The translations under genes were made by a program, and so were the position numbers. From the NCBI RefSeq assembly GCF_037975245.1, contig NC_092580.1, positions 12,615,501 to 12,679,500 on the forward strand: DNA of 64,000 bases, read 5' to 3'. This DNA is from Apostichopus japonicus. Lineage: Eukaryota; Echinodermata; Holothuroidea; Aspidochirotida; Stichopodidae. Of this stretch, positions 11,421 through 25,100 are shown in pieces (the stretch's first letter is position 1; every line of letters begins with the position of its first letter). The notes under the pieces were generated by a model. That model did not search any database and was not told the DNA's origin. It was given only the letters and a program-made list of their open reading frames with translations.

Positions 11421-14279
11421 GGCTAGTATAAGTTATAACTAGGGTAGGGGTACTATATAAGGCTATACACTACAGCCAGTCTAGCCTAGGCCTGACGTTA
11501 GGCCTAGACTAGGACTTGAAATTCAACGAACCTTAGGTAATGCTACGGTACGATACCAAATTTCCACAACAAGTGACGATGTTATCACTGCCTCTCTACT
11601 CAGCGATGTTTCTTTGGCAGTTCTTATCCGAGAGCAAGTTTTGGGATTGCTACGTGTACTTTAGCTTTACATTTACATGGCATTCCGCGAAACATAGGCC
11701 GTATGCCTGTCGCTATACAGTTAGTATGTACGTATTTCGTAATACGCTTTGAACACCAAGTTTGCACGTGTGCAGCATAGAACTTCATCACTGTGGTGCT
11801 CGATCACAGAGATATGGGCGGCCATTAGCGCAAAAATTGAAACTCATCCTCACTATCACAAAGCCATAGCAATTTGTTAGCCTATTTTTTATCGAATTTT
11901 GGAAAGTGTAGACGTGAGGGAGAAACAAAAAGAAGTCAAACCACGCCGAATTCGACTGCAATTTTGATACCGACGTGTTACTTTCACTGATGAGTGACAT
12001 CCGACCACCTCCCTCCTCCCATATGCACGGTCCTACATGCAATCTGTTTTTGACATGTCTCGATTATGAATAAGTTGCTAATCTTTCTTCATGCGCTCTC
12101 AACTTCAAGGACCAGAGTTGTCACTGAGATTTGCAGTCTAAACGTCCATTGATATTATACTCAACATGTCACAGCAATTCTGCTAATTCCCTCCTTTACT
12201 ACTGTTTGGCAAATCAAAGAAAGGTTCACTTCCATTACTCAATTCCTCTTACTCTAACTCGTACTATTGCGTTTTCTTTATTTTTGGCGAATGATTTGTG
12301 TTGCCGTTCGGTCATACAAATTAATACCATTACTACCAATTAAATGAGCAATGTTAGCTTAAACCCCCATAGTTTTTTCACACCAAACCATTAACCTCAA
12401 AACGTACTAGTTGGTAGCTTCAAAACGTATATATTGCTGTTAAACTACAGAATCTTACTGGAAACGGACTAGAAAGTTGTCAGTCCATGATACTGAGCGA
12501 ATCATAACTCTGTTTTTCAAATGTAGTGGTCGTTTGAATTGTAAACATATGTTCAATCACAGTTAAAAACAAAATTTATGCCACATTATGTAATCCATTA
12601 CAAATACAATCTAATTCATCCCTAATTCTGCAATATTTTGATATTTATTTGGTCATGATATTGCATTGGCAGATCTGTATAAACGGCGCGCCATAGGAAC
12701 AGCATGATATTTGCAGGGAGATGAATGAGCAGATTTGGGTGAGTTGCCAAGCAATCAAATTATTTCCATAAAAGGGTGAATATACTTGCATCAATTTAAT
12801 ATTACATTTTTACATTTGAAATTTTCCATACCTATAGTAATAATGTAGTTGTTAAATTTCATGTAGGTATGAAACTTAAATTATGATTATCTTTTTCTCG
12901 ACATTATATAAAGTTGGCATTATTCACGTTCATGAGAAATCAATCGCGGAATTACTACAAGTGTTATTTCTGCGTCAAGCGTTTAGTTCTGTTACTGTAA
13001 ACCCAAAAAGGGCTGCCAAGAAGTAAGAAAAGTTGGTGAGACTGTGCTTTAGCTGCGGTTACTTCATTTCCCGTAGCTCTAAATCTTTCTTCTGACATTG
13101 CACGTGCTTATCAATCTTGATATTTGACCTTTAAATATATATATATAGTTTTTCAAATTTGTCTAAATTCATGATCACTCACGCCAACGTTGGGCCTAAC
13201 AAAGCCGGTTATGCCTAACTAACTTAACTGTTAGACCTTTCTTAGGCCTACTTTCAGTGCGTTTCCTTTATCCCCGGAAAAATCAAGTAATTGCCAGGTT
13301 TAAGCCGCATGTTATGTATGTAGTTAATTTCAAATAGTAGTAGGCCTACATTATTAACATATTATGTCTCATGCAGCTTTTAACTAAGACTACAATTAAT
13401 GAAGTACAAAAGTAGAGCAAGTGGAAAGAGGTTGTTAATTGGAATGGCACTTAAATTTACGAGAGTCGATTCTCATCATCGTAATGTTTTGGATTTGGTT
13501 GCTCTGATATTCTTCCACAAGTTGCCAAAAGGTTGTGTTAGATAGAATATTGTGGAATTCCAGGTCTAATGCCTACCTAGTTATATTACCTGTTTGTGTT
13601 ATATCACCATATTGTTTCAAAGAAGATAATGTGAATATTGATGGAGTTCAACCCACAGTGCTTGAGACTTCATCAATATAAAATTGTAGATGTTATGTTG
13701 CTCTGCAAATTTTCAGTTCTGCACTCTGATGGATAACTTAACTGTCGGATGAATAATGGAGAATACATTTTTATTTACCAGCTGTTGAGCAAATAGCCAA
13801 GTCGATCTATTAACTAAATCATTATAAACCAAATTGTTAAACCCTCTTTATGTACATTCATTCTCAGTCTAAATATTCCATTTGTTATTACTATTGTATA
13901 GGCCTAGCCTAGGTAGACATGAACCAATCATGACAAGGTACAGTTTTACAGGGGTTAACGGAAATGGAAATTCAGAGAAAAACATGTGTCTTGTTTTCCT
14001 TTATTGTAAGTTTAATCAATGACTACTGAGCTCATCAAAAATTCTTCACTGTGTTAGCTAGGTGTTGATTGTTTTCAATTGATGGAGTGTTTGGTAAACT
14101 GAATAACGGTAAATAAGGTTGATAAAAAAAGTTGATTATATCACAAAAACAGGACACTAGCAGTAGTCAAAGGTTTCATGCTGGAACATTCTGAACGTGA
14201 CAGTATCCTGTTTTGTAAGGAACTTTGAATGTTTGACGTCGTTCAATAGTTCATTTTTTGGCTTTACTTCTCTAAATCT

Positions 14280-14412
14280 CACACTGCCCCAATCTATATC
14301 TCCCCCTGCCTCAATCTATATCACCCCCGGCCCCAATCTATATCTGCCCAATCTTTATCTTCCCTGACCCAATCGATATCTCTCCTGCCCCAATCTATAT
14401 CTCCCCCTGCCC
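14280..14412. repeat. Pyrimidine-rich minisatellite
   Basis: The phrase CCCAATCTATATCTCCCCCTG recurs about five times with substitutions, at a spacing of roughly 20-26 bases. It lies about 400 bases upstream of the PSMA5 start codon. Confidence 0.75.
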
Positions 14413-14831
14413 AAGTTATTTCAGATTCTCACTTAATGTGAACTTACTGTATGGGGAACAGAGTACCATTTTTATTTTCAAACTTCTAGGTTTTGATTGT
14501 ATCGATGTATGATTTATTAGCAGACTTTTGACACATTATAGTAGTTTGCAGTGAAGGGAACAAGAGGAAAGGTTTGAAGAAAATCAGGTGTTGCAACTAC
14601 AAATGAGCAGAAGTCGACTACTCAACTTCCAAGCACAATCCTAATTCCTACAGTACATAGGACTGCCTACTACAGGAACACATAGTAAAATAGCACTTAG
14701 GTGGTGCTAAAAGGATAGGGTACTCATTTTCATGTAGAATGTATGATTGTAATCCATCACTATGTATTGATTAGTTGCCTAATCCCTTTCTCCTACAGTA
14801 GTAATCAAACCATCTAGTGACAACAACAGCA

Positions 14832-17800
14832 ATGTTTCAAACAAGATCAGAATATGACAGGTGAGAAACTTTGAGCTTTAATCTATTACAGAAATTTACT
14901 TCTCCAATTCATTTTCTTTATAAAATGCACAGTCTTTGTGGTATATATAAATAGTTTTCACTTACATTAGTTTAAAAATCAACTTAAATCAAGGTTAGTT
15001 CAACACAGTTGGTTAAACATATAAACACAGTCTCAAAATTATCAAAGGAAAAAAGAAATTGCTTTCTAATGCCATACTGAAGATGTTTCCACTGGAGTGA
15101 AAAATGCAAGAAATCAGGGAAGACTGTTGTAGCACACCATGTGAACAGTGCAATAATTCAAAAAATACTGTAGCCCTGTTCTTTCCAGAGGTAGATTTTG
15201 AAACAGAGAGAGAGCACAGTTTTAAATATTTAATTTGATTCATTTGTTTTCTGTTGACAGCAAGGAACATAGGAAAGAAAATTTTTTTCACTATTGTTTC
15301 AAGGTACAAGGCAAATTAAATAAAAAAGAGAAATTTCCCAGAGGTATATATGCCATTTAGAAATTGGAATAAATGTTCATGGTCAGTATACTATTGAAAT
15401 TTCCATAACCATGTCAATTCTTCTAAACCACTTTAAAATTGGACATCCAACACTCGCTTTGTTTTTTTTCTCATATCTATTTGCAGGGGTGTTAACACCT
15501 TTTCTCCAGAGGGTAGAATATTCCAAGTGGAGTATGCAATTGAGGCTATTAAGGTAAGAGACCTATGTTTTTCTTTTCTTTCACCAGTCGTTATAAACTT
15601 GAAATATTTTCCTACAATATTTTATATATTTTATTTTGTTCTTCCACATTATGTGTCCATGTTTTCCTTGTCCATGGTTTCTTTTCCATGTTTTTGTTCC
15701 ATGTTTTTCTTTCAACTTGAGCTGTTCTTGCCATTCAGCCATTCCTTCATCTTTTTTGCTTGTGTGTGTTCTTACGTACAGCTCGGCTCCACAGCGATAG
15801 GAATCAGAACTTCAGAAGGGGTGGTTTTAGCAGTAGAGAAACGAGTCACTTCTCCCCTGATGGAGTCAAAGAGCGTGGAGAAAATCGTTGAGATAGATTG
15901 TCACCTCGGCTGTGCAATGAGTGGACTTATAGCTGATTCGAGGACTCTGGTGGACAAAGCAAGGGTAGAAGCCCAGGTTAGTTATTCGCTATTCAACTAG
16001 AGAATTAATGATTTGCCACAAAAAGATGCTCTGAAATGCTAGGTGGACAACCCTAGGGCCTGTATACGTAGAGAATACATTTCGAAAGAGTAAATACTGT
16101 ACTAATTGACAAACAATTATCCACATCCTGGCTAGCAAATATCCACAGAAAGAACTACAGTAACGTTTTGTGAAGGACATATGCAAAAGGTGATATACCT
16201 TCGTTCATGGAAATGCGATTTCTTTTGGATATATCCTGTTCCTTTTATATGCCTACAGTAACTGTGATAATAAGATGTTATTGAGGACATGTATATCAAA
16301 GAAAGGTAGAAAGGGTGTCATAATCACAGGTCATATTCTAAGATGAGATTTTGGACAATGATCGACATCCCTGAATATATCACCATTGACGTATCTTTCC
16401 ATATTAATCGTTTTAAAGTGAAATGGTCGACATTGCTAAACAATGGTTTAAGCCTCGGTTCTGATATCATGAGTTGGATGTCAAGGTTTTGGCATTAGGA
16501 CAAGGATTTGTGAATAAAATCATGCTGTATGAGATTGTGTTTTGGAGTTTATGACCAGGGTTGAAGATGTCATGGTTTTGTCCACAACATTGTATAATTT
16601 GTATCATAATTATGTTTGCTTATTGTGTTGGTTCCATTTAGAGTCATTGGTTTACTTACAATGAGAAGATGTCTGTGGAGAGCGTCACTCAGGCTGTATC
16701 CAATCTAGCCCTCCAGTTTGGAGATGATGATGCTGGTATCGGTGCCATGGTCAGTATTCAGGGAATTTGGGGTCTGATATCACATATAGCAAAATGTAAT
16801 GCAAAACAGCCTACAATAACTTCAAGAAAGCAGAAGTGTGCACTTAAGACTCTTACTACAGTAGTTCATATATCTGATGTTTAACAGAATTCTTCCCAAT
16901 TTTGTGAATTCAGATTTCGCCATCAGTTATGACAGAAATTATTCTGTCGATAAAGAACCGATCGTAATTTCCAGCCCTGGAACAATTTAACAAGTTTTTT
17001 TTCAAACTTAAGAAAGTCTAACCTTTGCTTGACATGAACAGGATTCTAGAGTTAGCGTTATTGGAGCTGCTCCCTGTTGTCACAGTTGTGAATCCTGTGC
17101 GAGGTGAAATATTTCTGTTCTTAACTGTTTTATCTCTAATTCAGTTGGCTGTTCTTCTTACTGTTCATGGATGTATTTTAAACATTCATGCAGTTTCATT
17201 TCATCATAAGATCGGCGTTAATCACATATTTTGTTTTCATTCAGTTTGACTTAGCTGGCAATGGCTAGAATTTATTGTAGCATTCACGTCACCGTTTCTT
17301 ATCTTTACAGAGCCGACCATTTGGTGTTGCACTTCTCGTAGGTGGTATCGATGAGAAGGGACCACAGCTGTAAGTTTTATTTATTACTTCTTTTGCCATT
17401 GATCCCTGTGGATAGCCTATCATGTCATCCTCCAGTGTTTTTTGAAGTATTTTGACCTAACCAAATAGCCAGAGGTATTAGACTGCTGTTATAACTTAGC
17501 CTTTGTGTTAAACTTTTAATACCTTACACCTTTTCTATTGCTATTCATCGTTTTATTTCTTACATCCTAGATTCAGTGTTTCTTTTATCTTTGCGTAGAT
17601 TCCACATGGATCCATCTGGCACTTTCATCGAATTTGAAGCTAAGGCCATCGGATCAGGGTCAGAGGGCGCTCAGTCACATTTACAAGAGGTTTACCATAA
17701 GGTCAGTCTTGCCATCTGTATTGAATATTTTATCTTGGAAAGTAGGGAAGATGAACGAATTTAAGGTAAAGTAATGCGGTAAGAGTACCTTCCACTGACT

Positions 17801-19446
17801 GTTGTATCCACTATGGATAGGGTCCCAGTATGTCCGGCATAAGACCGGACAGTCCGTCAAATCAGTGCACTGTCCTGTCTCTGCCATGACCTCTTGCTGG
17901 ACACATGTATGTCCGGCATTTCTCGTAAATGCATTTTCATGGAAAGTAATTTTGCTTTTGGATAGTTACAGAATCCTACGAAACCTACGAAACAGGTATT
18001 CACATTTCTGGAAGACGACTTGTTTGTGAACATTCTGGCTTTTGTATAAAAGTAGGCTGGCGTACACCCATATGGATTTATCACTGTGTAAACAGCCAGC
18101 CATTGTACTGATGTATTTTGTTCACTTTCGTACTATGACCTATTGACATAATGCAATATGTAACCAAAAATGGGTTCTTAAGTATAGTTCATGACTAGAT
18201 GTCCCAAGTCATCTTGCATCTCCTCGAGTCATTAACGAGCCCTCCAGTTTTGATGGTATGACCACCCTTAACCATGGATGAGGTCTAGTCATTACCAAAG
18301 CAGCAACAAGGCGATGTAAATTGCTCTGTCTAAGGTATATCTAATACAGTGTTGAAAAAATTTAAAAGGTTTTGGTCAAACTTATTTTTCGGTACATTTA
18401 TTTATTTATTTTCAGTCAATGACATTAAACGAAGCCCTGAAGGAAGCACTTGTCGTTCTCAAACAAATTATGGAAGAAAAATTAAATGCAACAAACGTTG
18501 AAGTAAGTGTGATGCTTTGATTTATGAAATTGTCACATACATTATGACCTTCATATCCAGAGATCGTATTGTTATTTTGTGGGAAATAATAGTAACATGT
18601 CCAAAGCCTGGCACAAGGTGGGAGAGAGATAGATGGGTGCTGCACGGGGTCAGATAGATGGGGAAAGAAGAAGGAGAGAGATATATGTAGGCAGGGGAGA
18701 GAGAGAGATAGATAGGTGCAGAGCAGAGCTAGATGGGGAAAGAGATAAATGGGAGTGGGGAGAGAGATAGATAGGGGCAGGGGAGAGGAATAGATGCGGT
18801 GGGGAGAGAGATATATGGGGTGGGGAGAGAGATAAATGGGGTGGGGAGAGAGATAGATGGGGTGGGGTGGGGAGAGGGATAGATGGGGTGGGGAGAGAGA
18901 TAGATGGAGGCAGAGGAGATAGATTGGGGCAGGGTGAAATATAGGGAAATAAAGCAAGTATTCTTCCTGGATTGATTTTAATGTTGTTTGCATTCACATG
19001 ATTAGTTTGATCAAGTTGTAAGAGAAGTGAATTGTAAGAAAGTGGAAGGCAATGTCTAGTTGAAAAGTGGCTGATAGTTTTGAAACATCAATTTCTTCAT
19101 AGGGAGTTACGGTACTCCATTAATTTTTGCAGTAACTTCAATTTCACTCATGCAGTAATTATATAAAAGCATTCTATGCCCACACAATGTATTCTCCTCA
19201 CTGAATGGTCCAAACAGCTGCTCATGGTAACCTCTCAGGTTTATTGATTAATGCTATACTGGTGTAGAACACCATAGAATATAAATAGTCTCTGTCTCTA
19301 ACTAATCTGAAGTGACCCCCCCTATTTTGTTTGTTAATCCTCTATCAATAATTCTGTTTGTATTACAGGTTGCCACGGTAACAAGAGACAAGAATTTCCA
19401 CATGTTTTCAAAGCAGGAGATAGAAGATATCATAACCAAGATGTGA
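14832..19446 (+). CDS. PSMA5: 20S proteasome subunit alpha type-5
   Basis: Alpha-5 is one of the seven outer-ring subunits of the 20S proteasome, in cytosol and nucleus. It has no catalytic threonine and helps gate and dock regulators. Coding exons are 14832-14860, 15487-15553, 15782-15976, 16642-16749, 17311-17369, 17599-17701, 18416-18502 and 19369-19446. All have GT-AG borders and matching phases, and they total exactly 241 aa, the usual length of this subunit. The N-terminal alpha-subunit signature ([13 protein letters not shown], residues about 8-20, then FQVEYA) is intact. Other family landmarks are [40 protein letters not shown] and SEGAQ. The C-terminus ends in IITKM. Intron 7 holds a purine-rich minisatellite. 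Nothing suggests loss of function. Confidence 0.97.
18615..18935. repeat. Purine-rich minisatellite in PSMA5 intron 7
   Basis: Units around GGGGAGAGAGATAGATGGGGT are repeated roughly fifteen times with variable length and point changes. The plus strand is almost entirely purine, so the tract could adopt triplex (H-DNA) structure. The opposite strand is open in two frames rich in Ser, Pro and Leu, an artefact of the repeat. Confidence 0.85.
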
Positions 19447-20881
19447 AGTTTCCTATTCTTATTTTGTACGGTGCGGTAGTGTTGCAACGTTCCAGTGCCA
19501 CCTTAACTACGATCTGATTAGTTTGTCGATTTTTCTGAGTTTTTGATATTGGTCGACAGAGGGCGGCACTTCCGTTCACTTCAAGTTTTCAGATCTCGCG
19601 TTTCTATATCTGTGACACTTATGATTTGATGGAGTCTTCAATGGGAGTGAAGTGAGGTACACCTCATGTTAGCTTTCATCACTGTTCACTGAATCGTGTA
19701 CGTCATTAAAACTAGCAACTGAAGGGACCACTTTATAGTTGCACAAAAATGCTAGGTATTCTCAAATGGCTTACAAAGCAGCTTTAAAAGATGTACAACA
19801 TACCTATTTTGGACTTTTTTTGTAATAACTGTTTGTAAGATATTAATAATTTTTGGTCATTCTTTTGCTCGATTACATAAACCAAGCAAGACAGCAAGTT
19901 AGATTAATTGTCACGGTCAAGCTGTGCTGCAGTTAGCATTGATTTATGGTCCTATTGTCACTTAACCACATCAAATACAGTTGATAGGACTTACAAAAAA
20001 CAAAGCATTCTTTTCTTGGGGGTTGAAATGAATTCTATTAAGGCACAGTGTTATAAACAACAGTTAAGCAGCTTAAAGATGCCCTGCAGCTAGGCTGAAA
20101 CAATATTGACTAAAGGAGATTGTCTCTGTAGACCAGCAGGGTCTGTGTTGTGTGCAACTGTGGAGCACTGATAATTACATCATGTGCAGCCCCCTCAGCA
20201 TCAGACTTTTTGACACAGTGCCTATAAATGATGTTCTCTAGAAAATAGCCAGACACTGTTCGATCCGAGTGTCAATTACCTCTAATGAGCAGTTTGCAAC
20301 CACCAGCTAGAGAAAATTGGTTTCAAATGTAGAAAGCAAAGCTTTTGAAGTACTTCTTCATTTTTACCGTAATACTAAGAACCAGTTCAAAGTACAGTTA
20401 GACTACACTGTCATATCAGTACACTTTGCTTATTCCTGGTATCTTTTGTCAACTCTCCTTCTCACCATCTCTTCTAAAAGTATAAATACTTTTTTTTTTC
20501 AAAATGGTATTTTCCTCTTGGAAATTTTGCCCAGGATTATCCAAGATCAAAAGATTATCCAAACATTACACAAACATCTTAAAATAGTAAAGTAAAAAGT
20601 ATCATAGTTGGTCTACTGTGAACAGCAGTTTTTACTAACATGACCATGCCTGTAAAGTTCTGTAAGGAAAATGTTTTATGTTTTTGTAACCCTCTAGAAT
20701 TTACAATCGTTGTTTCATTGAAGGTTTGCATCATCGGTTATACGAATGAGTACTACGTTACAATAGCAGAAACTGCAAACTTTGAAATGAACTTTTTCAT
20801 GTGACGGTCTTAGGATTGTGGGTGGTGGGAGGGAAGCAGCTAGGGAAGACATTGTGTATTTCAAGTGACGTTTGTAAGCCC

Positions 20882-20894
20882 AATAAATAATAAA
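20882..20894 (+). terminator. Candidate PSMA5 polyadenylation signals
   Basis: Two AATAAA hexamers (20882-20887 and 20889-20894) lie 1.4 kb downstream of the PSMA5 stop. They are the first clear canonical signals after the gene, so a 3' UTR of about 1.45 kb is implied. Confidence 0.5.
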
Positions 20895-21631
20895 AGACGT
20901 AAAACACTTTGAATTTATTTTCATTCTTTTTATTGTGTTTTTATTCTTTTATTTCTTCTGCTTCTAAGGAATTCTATGTAACAGATTTCCTTTGCAGTAT
21001 AGATTCTAAAAAACAACAAAAATAAAAGAGGTAACAGAAAAGATAAGAACAGACTACTGTAGCACATATAGGAGATGGCCCCACATGTAAGCCAGTATAC
21101 CTAATTATCTTGAGGAGTGATTTTGAGGACGCCTACATTACCTCCAAATTTTTCTTGAGCGCATTATTTAGCACACCTGGAACCTTTAATAGACAAGGCT
21201 TGCAACATGTGAACATAAATCTGAGATAGCTAGGCATAAAACTCATGTATGAACTTAAAGATAGATATTGAAAAGCCCTCGAGACCAGACGCTAAATGTT
21301 TTCTAAGATAAAAACAATAACATTCCTACATGATTACTTTCCATACTCCCAAAATCTACCTCATCAAACTGCAAAAAATATGTACGTAAGCTGTCAACAA
21401 AACTCCATCTCATTCGGAATTTGACAATTTTGTGCGTGAAAGATTAAATCCTGCCGGAAAGAAAAAAAAGAGACGACATGTTATGATGTCGCCCCCGAAA
21501 TCCTTAATTGATATAAGATCAATTAAAATACTCATGTAAGATTAATTCAAAATATTTATACGTAAATGAATATTTGAGAACAATTGGCTGGGAAATTTCG
21601 GACAATGGGAAATAGAAAAAAAAAAAATTAT

Positions 21632-21703
21632 GGACAAAACAGAATTTGAACCAGTAACCTCTGGATTACAAGCGGAGCACTGTCCCAACTGAGCTATCCT
21701 GCC
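21632..21703 (-). repeat. Decayed tRNA-Thr-like sequence
   Basis: On the minus strand the sequence starts GGCAGGATAGCTCAGTTGG (A box) and carries the loop CTTGTAA, anticodon TGT (Thr), then GGTTCAAATTC as a B box. The anticodon stem (CTCCG against TCCAG) and the acceptor stem pair poorly. It is best read as a tRNA pseudogene or the head of a tRNA-derived element rather than a working gene. Confidence 0.6.
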
Positions 21704-21840
21704 ATTAGTTCTTGGCGACCCCTACACAGCTGTCTCCTTTGTGGGAACACCAGTCGGAAGCCACATTTCTTGCAACCAGGGATCACGACCCAGGGATACA
21801 ACCCAACAAGCAGCAGGGGAAGGGATCACCACTCACTAAG

Positions 21841-21912
21841 GGCTGGATAGCTCAGATGTTAGAGTGCTGGGCTTGTAACCCAGATGTCAATGGTTCGAAT
21901 CCCACTCTAGCC
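21841..21912 (+). tRNA. tRNA-Thr(TGT)-like sequence, probably pseudogene
   Basis: The 72-base sequence folds over most of the cloverleaf. The acceptor arm GGCTGGA/TCTAGCC has one G-T pair. The D arm is GCTC..GAGT, and the anticodon arm CTGGG-CTTGTAA-CCCAG is perfect, with anticodon TGT for threonine. The A box (TAGCTCAGATG) and B box (GGTTCGAATCC) are good. The T stem is broken: AATGG faces CCCAC, with only two pairs. No strong T run follows directly. With the decayed, oppositely oriented relative 137 bases away, a tRNA-derived repeat is as likely as a true gene. Confidence 0.5.
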
Positions 21913-22960
21913 ATCAATTTCTTTGCTCCTTTCCATTAATCAAAATATGTTAGGTTTATATAATTTCAAGAATTTCACATACAGTGTTCCAGCAGTTACC
22001 CAATTCTGTGAAAATTTATTGCAAAGACATAAATTAGGATATTGATTAGAATTCATACCTTTTTAGAACACCCTGTTATTCCAATTTCTTTAAAACTCAA
22101 CGATGCTGGTTGCCATGACATTAACAATTACCGTCTGCGGCAAAGTTTTCCGATATGGATTGCTCAATGCCATCCTGAATTGTTCGGCAACTCTCGTTGT
22201 AATACACACACACAAACAAACAAACCCCTAAACATCAGCTTAGTTTTACATCTTAAATCTTACTGTCATATTATGAACAAAGAATTGTTACACTGCAAAA
22301 CCAGCAGTTTGAAGAGCTTCACAAAAAGACTGATTCTTCTAATCTTCTTGTAGGGACACAAAAAATGTCTCATTTAAAGTACATTTAACAATAATTTTGG
22401 CATCTGTAGATCCACTAACAATAGAATGACAAACAAAACAAAAGTAAACAATGAAGAGCAAAATGACTTTTTGCTAAAATGATTATTTCATTTTAAATTT
22501 TGGGGTTCAAAGGATGACTGAGTGAAGTAAATAATTTCTGATGTGTTGTAGACCATTTATAAATACCAAACCCTAGCAGTCTAGGTAATGTTACTCTACA
22601 GACTTTTCTGTTCTAGGAATCCGAATATTAAACAGGAGAGGTCGACCAATCAAAGTGACTGGACTTCTTAGTCTAGCATACAAAGTATTACATCAGCACC
22701 TCAGAAGCAACACCAGCCTCAACAAAAGAACCCAATGACTTTTCATGATCTGACATGACAATGTTTATCATGGACAAACAACATTGGATGTCATTTCATA
22801 TAGGTGCTCTATGGTTTGTGTGAAGTTGGTAGAACTTCTCTGCTGTGGGCTGTGAATGTATCAACACTGATGAAACTCTGCATGAGGTCATACTTCAACA
22901 ACTCCTCCCCACGGGCTTCCGGTGGTTCTCATTCCACCAACACACCTAGATGGGACAATT

Positions 22961-23548
22961 TTGTTCTATACTGTACTGTCATGTCCCACTTCAGAGCACT
23001 CGTAGTGTCAGTATGAGCAGTACTTAATTCATGTTTCTATAATTTATTAGGAACTGTTTGTACTGTCACTATGTGTGCTTTGAAGCATGATATGGGAGGA
23101 CAGTTTAGGAAGGTATGAGCAATAGGAAATTCTCCCAACTGGCTGCCACCAATGTTGTTCTATACTGTACTGTCATGTCCCACATCAGAGCACTCGTAGT
23201 GTCACTATGAGCAATACTTAATTCATGTTTCTATAATCTATGAGGAACTGTTTGTACTGTCACTATGTGTGCTTTGAAGCATGATATGGGAGGACAGTTT
23301 AGGAAGGTATGAGCATTAGGAAATTCTCCCAACTGGCTGCCACCAATGTTGTTCTATAGTGTACTATCATGTCCCACTTCAGAGCACTCGTAGTGTCAGT
23401 ATGAGCAGTACTTAATTCATGTTTCTATAATTTATTAGGAACTGTTTGTACTATCACTATGTGTGCTTTGAAGCATGATATGGGAGGACAGTTTAGAAAG
23501 GTATGAGCATTAGGAAATTCTCCCAACTGGCTGCCACCAATGTTGCCA
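22961..23548. repeat. Tandem repeat, 194-bp unit, about 3 copies
   Basis: Units begin with the block TTGTTCTATA at 22961, 23155 and 23349, giving an exact 194-base period with few differences between copies. The array ends with a partial unit near 23548. The internal phrases GTTCTATACTGTACTGTCATG and GCATGATATGGGAGGACAG recur at the same phase. No coding frame spans the units. Confidence 0.9.
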
Positions 23549-25033
23549 AGTTTTAAGCAGAAGAAATCCAAACAAACATGCAGATAACTGTAAATTTCAA
23601 ACCAGTCAACTTCATATGTTATTACTTCTTGGGACAAGGACTGCCACTCATATTTAAGATTAATATATAAAGCTTTACTGCTAAACTAGGATTTAGAAAA
23701 GACAAAAGTATATGTACAATAATGAAAGAAAATCATAACAAATTACAATAACAAATATATACATATAGTTTCAAATTACAATTGCCTATTGAAGATTTTT
23801 TATTAATAGATAGCAAATGCAAGCAACAACAAAAAATTTGGAAAAAAAAGGGAAAAAGGGAAAAAATGTTTCCTTTGCCTTTTTCAAGCTGAAGAGATTG
23901 AACACAAGTCATGATAATAAGGAACAAAAGTAAACAAAACACAAACAAAAGAAGCTGACATCACACATAACTTAATGATTGCTAACGAGCAACATAATTT
24001 AAAAATTGGATTGAACATAGAATACAAACTGGGTATATTAATTTGGAATATATATACAAAGGCACAGCTGATCAATTAAGGGAGGAGGAGTATTTGTAGA
24101 TCTGTTAAAAGTAACAAACAATGCACACGGTGATCGGTCAATTCACACTTTATTATTATTATCAAATGCTTAAATGTATTAAATTCTCTGCAACATTCTG
24201 ATTGGTGGGCTCTGCGATTGATCTTAATCCATAACCAAACATCTCTTTCAAACAATATCAGTAAATTTCACCTAGAATTTAAACTTGTTCCATTGCTGAG
24301 GTTTGTTAATTTTTAGTGGCAAAGAGTGAGGCCGCAAAGAGTTGAGCAAATCAGTTGAGAATTCTATTTTTCTTGGTCGACATACTTAATTTCAACATTC
24401 CGCAAATGAGTGAGCCCCCTCCCCCACCCCCCCCCTCTCCATCTCTCTTACACCTTTTGAATATCTCTGTTTTCTGTATTCTATATTTATATTAAAGTAG
24501 AATACCACCGTACTATATCAATGGTCAAATTGACTGAAGCACACATTGATCACATCATACCTGTAATACACAAATACATATATTAGACACATCATGTTCA
24601 TTAGATTCTTGAAATCAAAATTACTTTTTTGTTTTCCACACCTTCTGAATTGCTAAAGAAAAGCAAAGGTAAATTTTTCAATTTTCATTGAGCAAGATGG
24701 AAGTTGATCATTCCAGGCCAAAAAGACCATATTCTTTGACTATCACTTGTTTGACCTCGGCTGGGCTTAAACGTATATGAATAAGTACCTGACGAAAGAT
24801 TCAATTCATATAACTTGTCAATAAGCTATAATGTTACACAAGGATCTGTCTGTCTGTATGTTTGCTTCTTTGTTTCTTTGTTTTAACTTTTGCTTCTTTG
24901 GTAAGTAAAAGTTTATCTGAATCAGTACTTACCAGATTTCAAGACATTCAAGTTTTGCAGAAGGAAAAGCAAAACTTTTTACACTTCACAGATGAAAACA
25001 AAAGTCACAGTGAAAAGGCAAAGGCAAATACAA

Positions 25034-25049
25034 ATTATATATATATATG

Positions 25050-25100
<51 letters not shown>
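25034..25100. repeat. TA/GTATA microsatellite
   Basis: A run of about 67 bases of alternating T and A is interrupted by ATGTAT and ATACAT. It is simple-sequence DNA with no other content. Apparent Tyr-Ile repeat frames on either strand are artefacts. Confidence 0.9.

Larger units (their letters stand above)
10641..14831. other. Head-to-head spacer between LLPH and PSMA5
   Basis: About 4.2 kb separates the two divergent start codons. It should contain both promoters and the non-coding first exons. The PSMA5 start exon follows a pyrimidine-rich acceptor (TTTCTCCTACAG, ending 14798), so its 5' UTR is probably spliced. No coding exon was recognised. The stretch holds the CTAGTA-rich cluster (10780-11420) and a pyrimidine-rich minisatellite (14280-14412). 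Short uninterrupted frames on both strands look like chance. Confidence 0.5.

Noticed and set aside
18412-18997. Long Ser-Pro-Leu frames on the minus strand
   Set aside because: They are reading frames through the purine-rich minisatellite and antisense to PSMA5 exon 7. Composition explains them.
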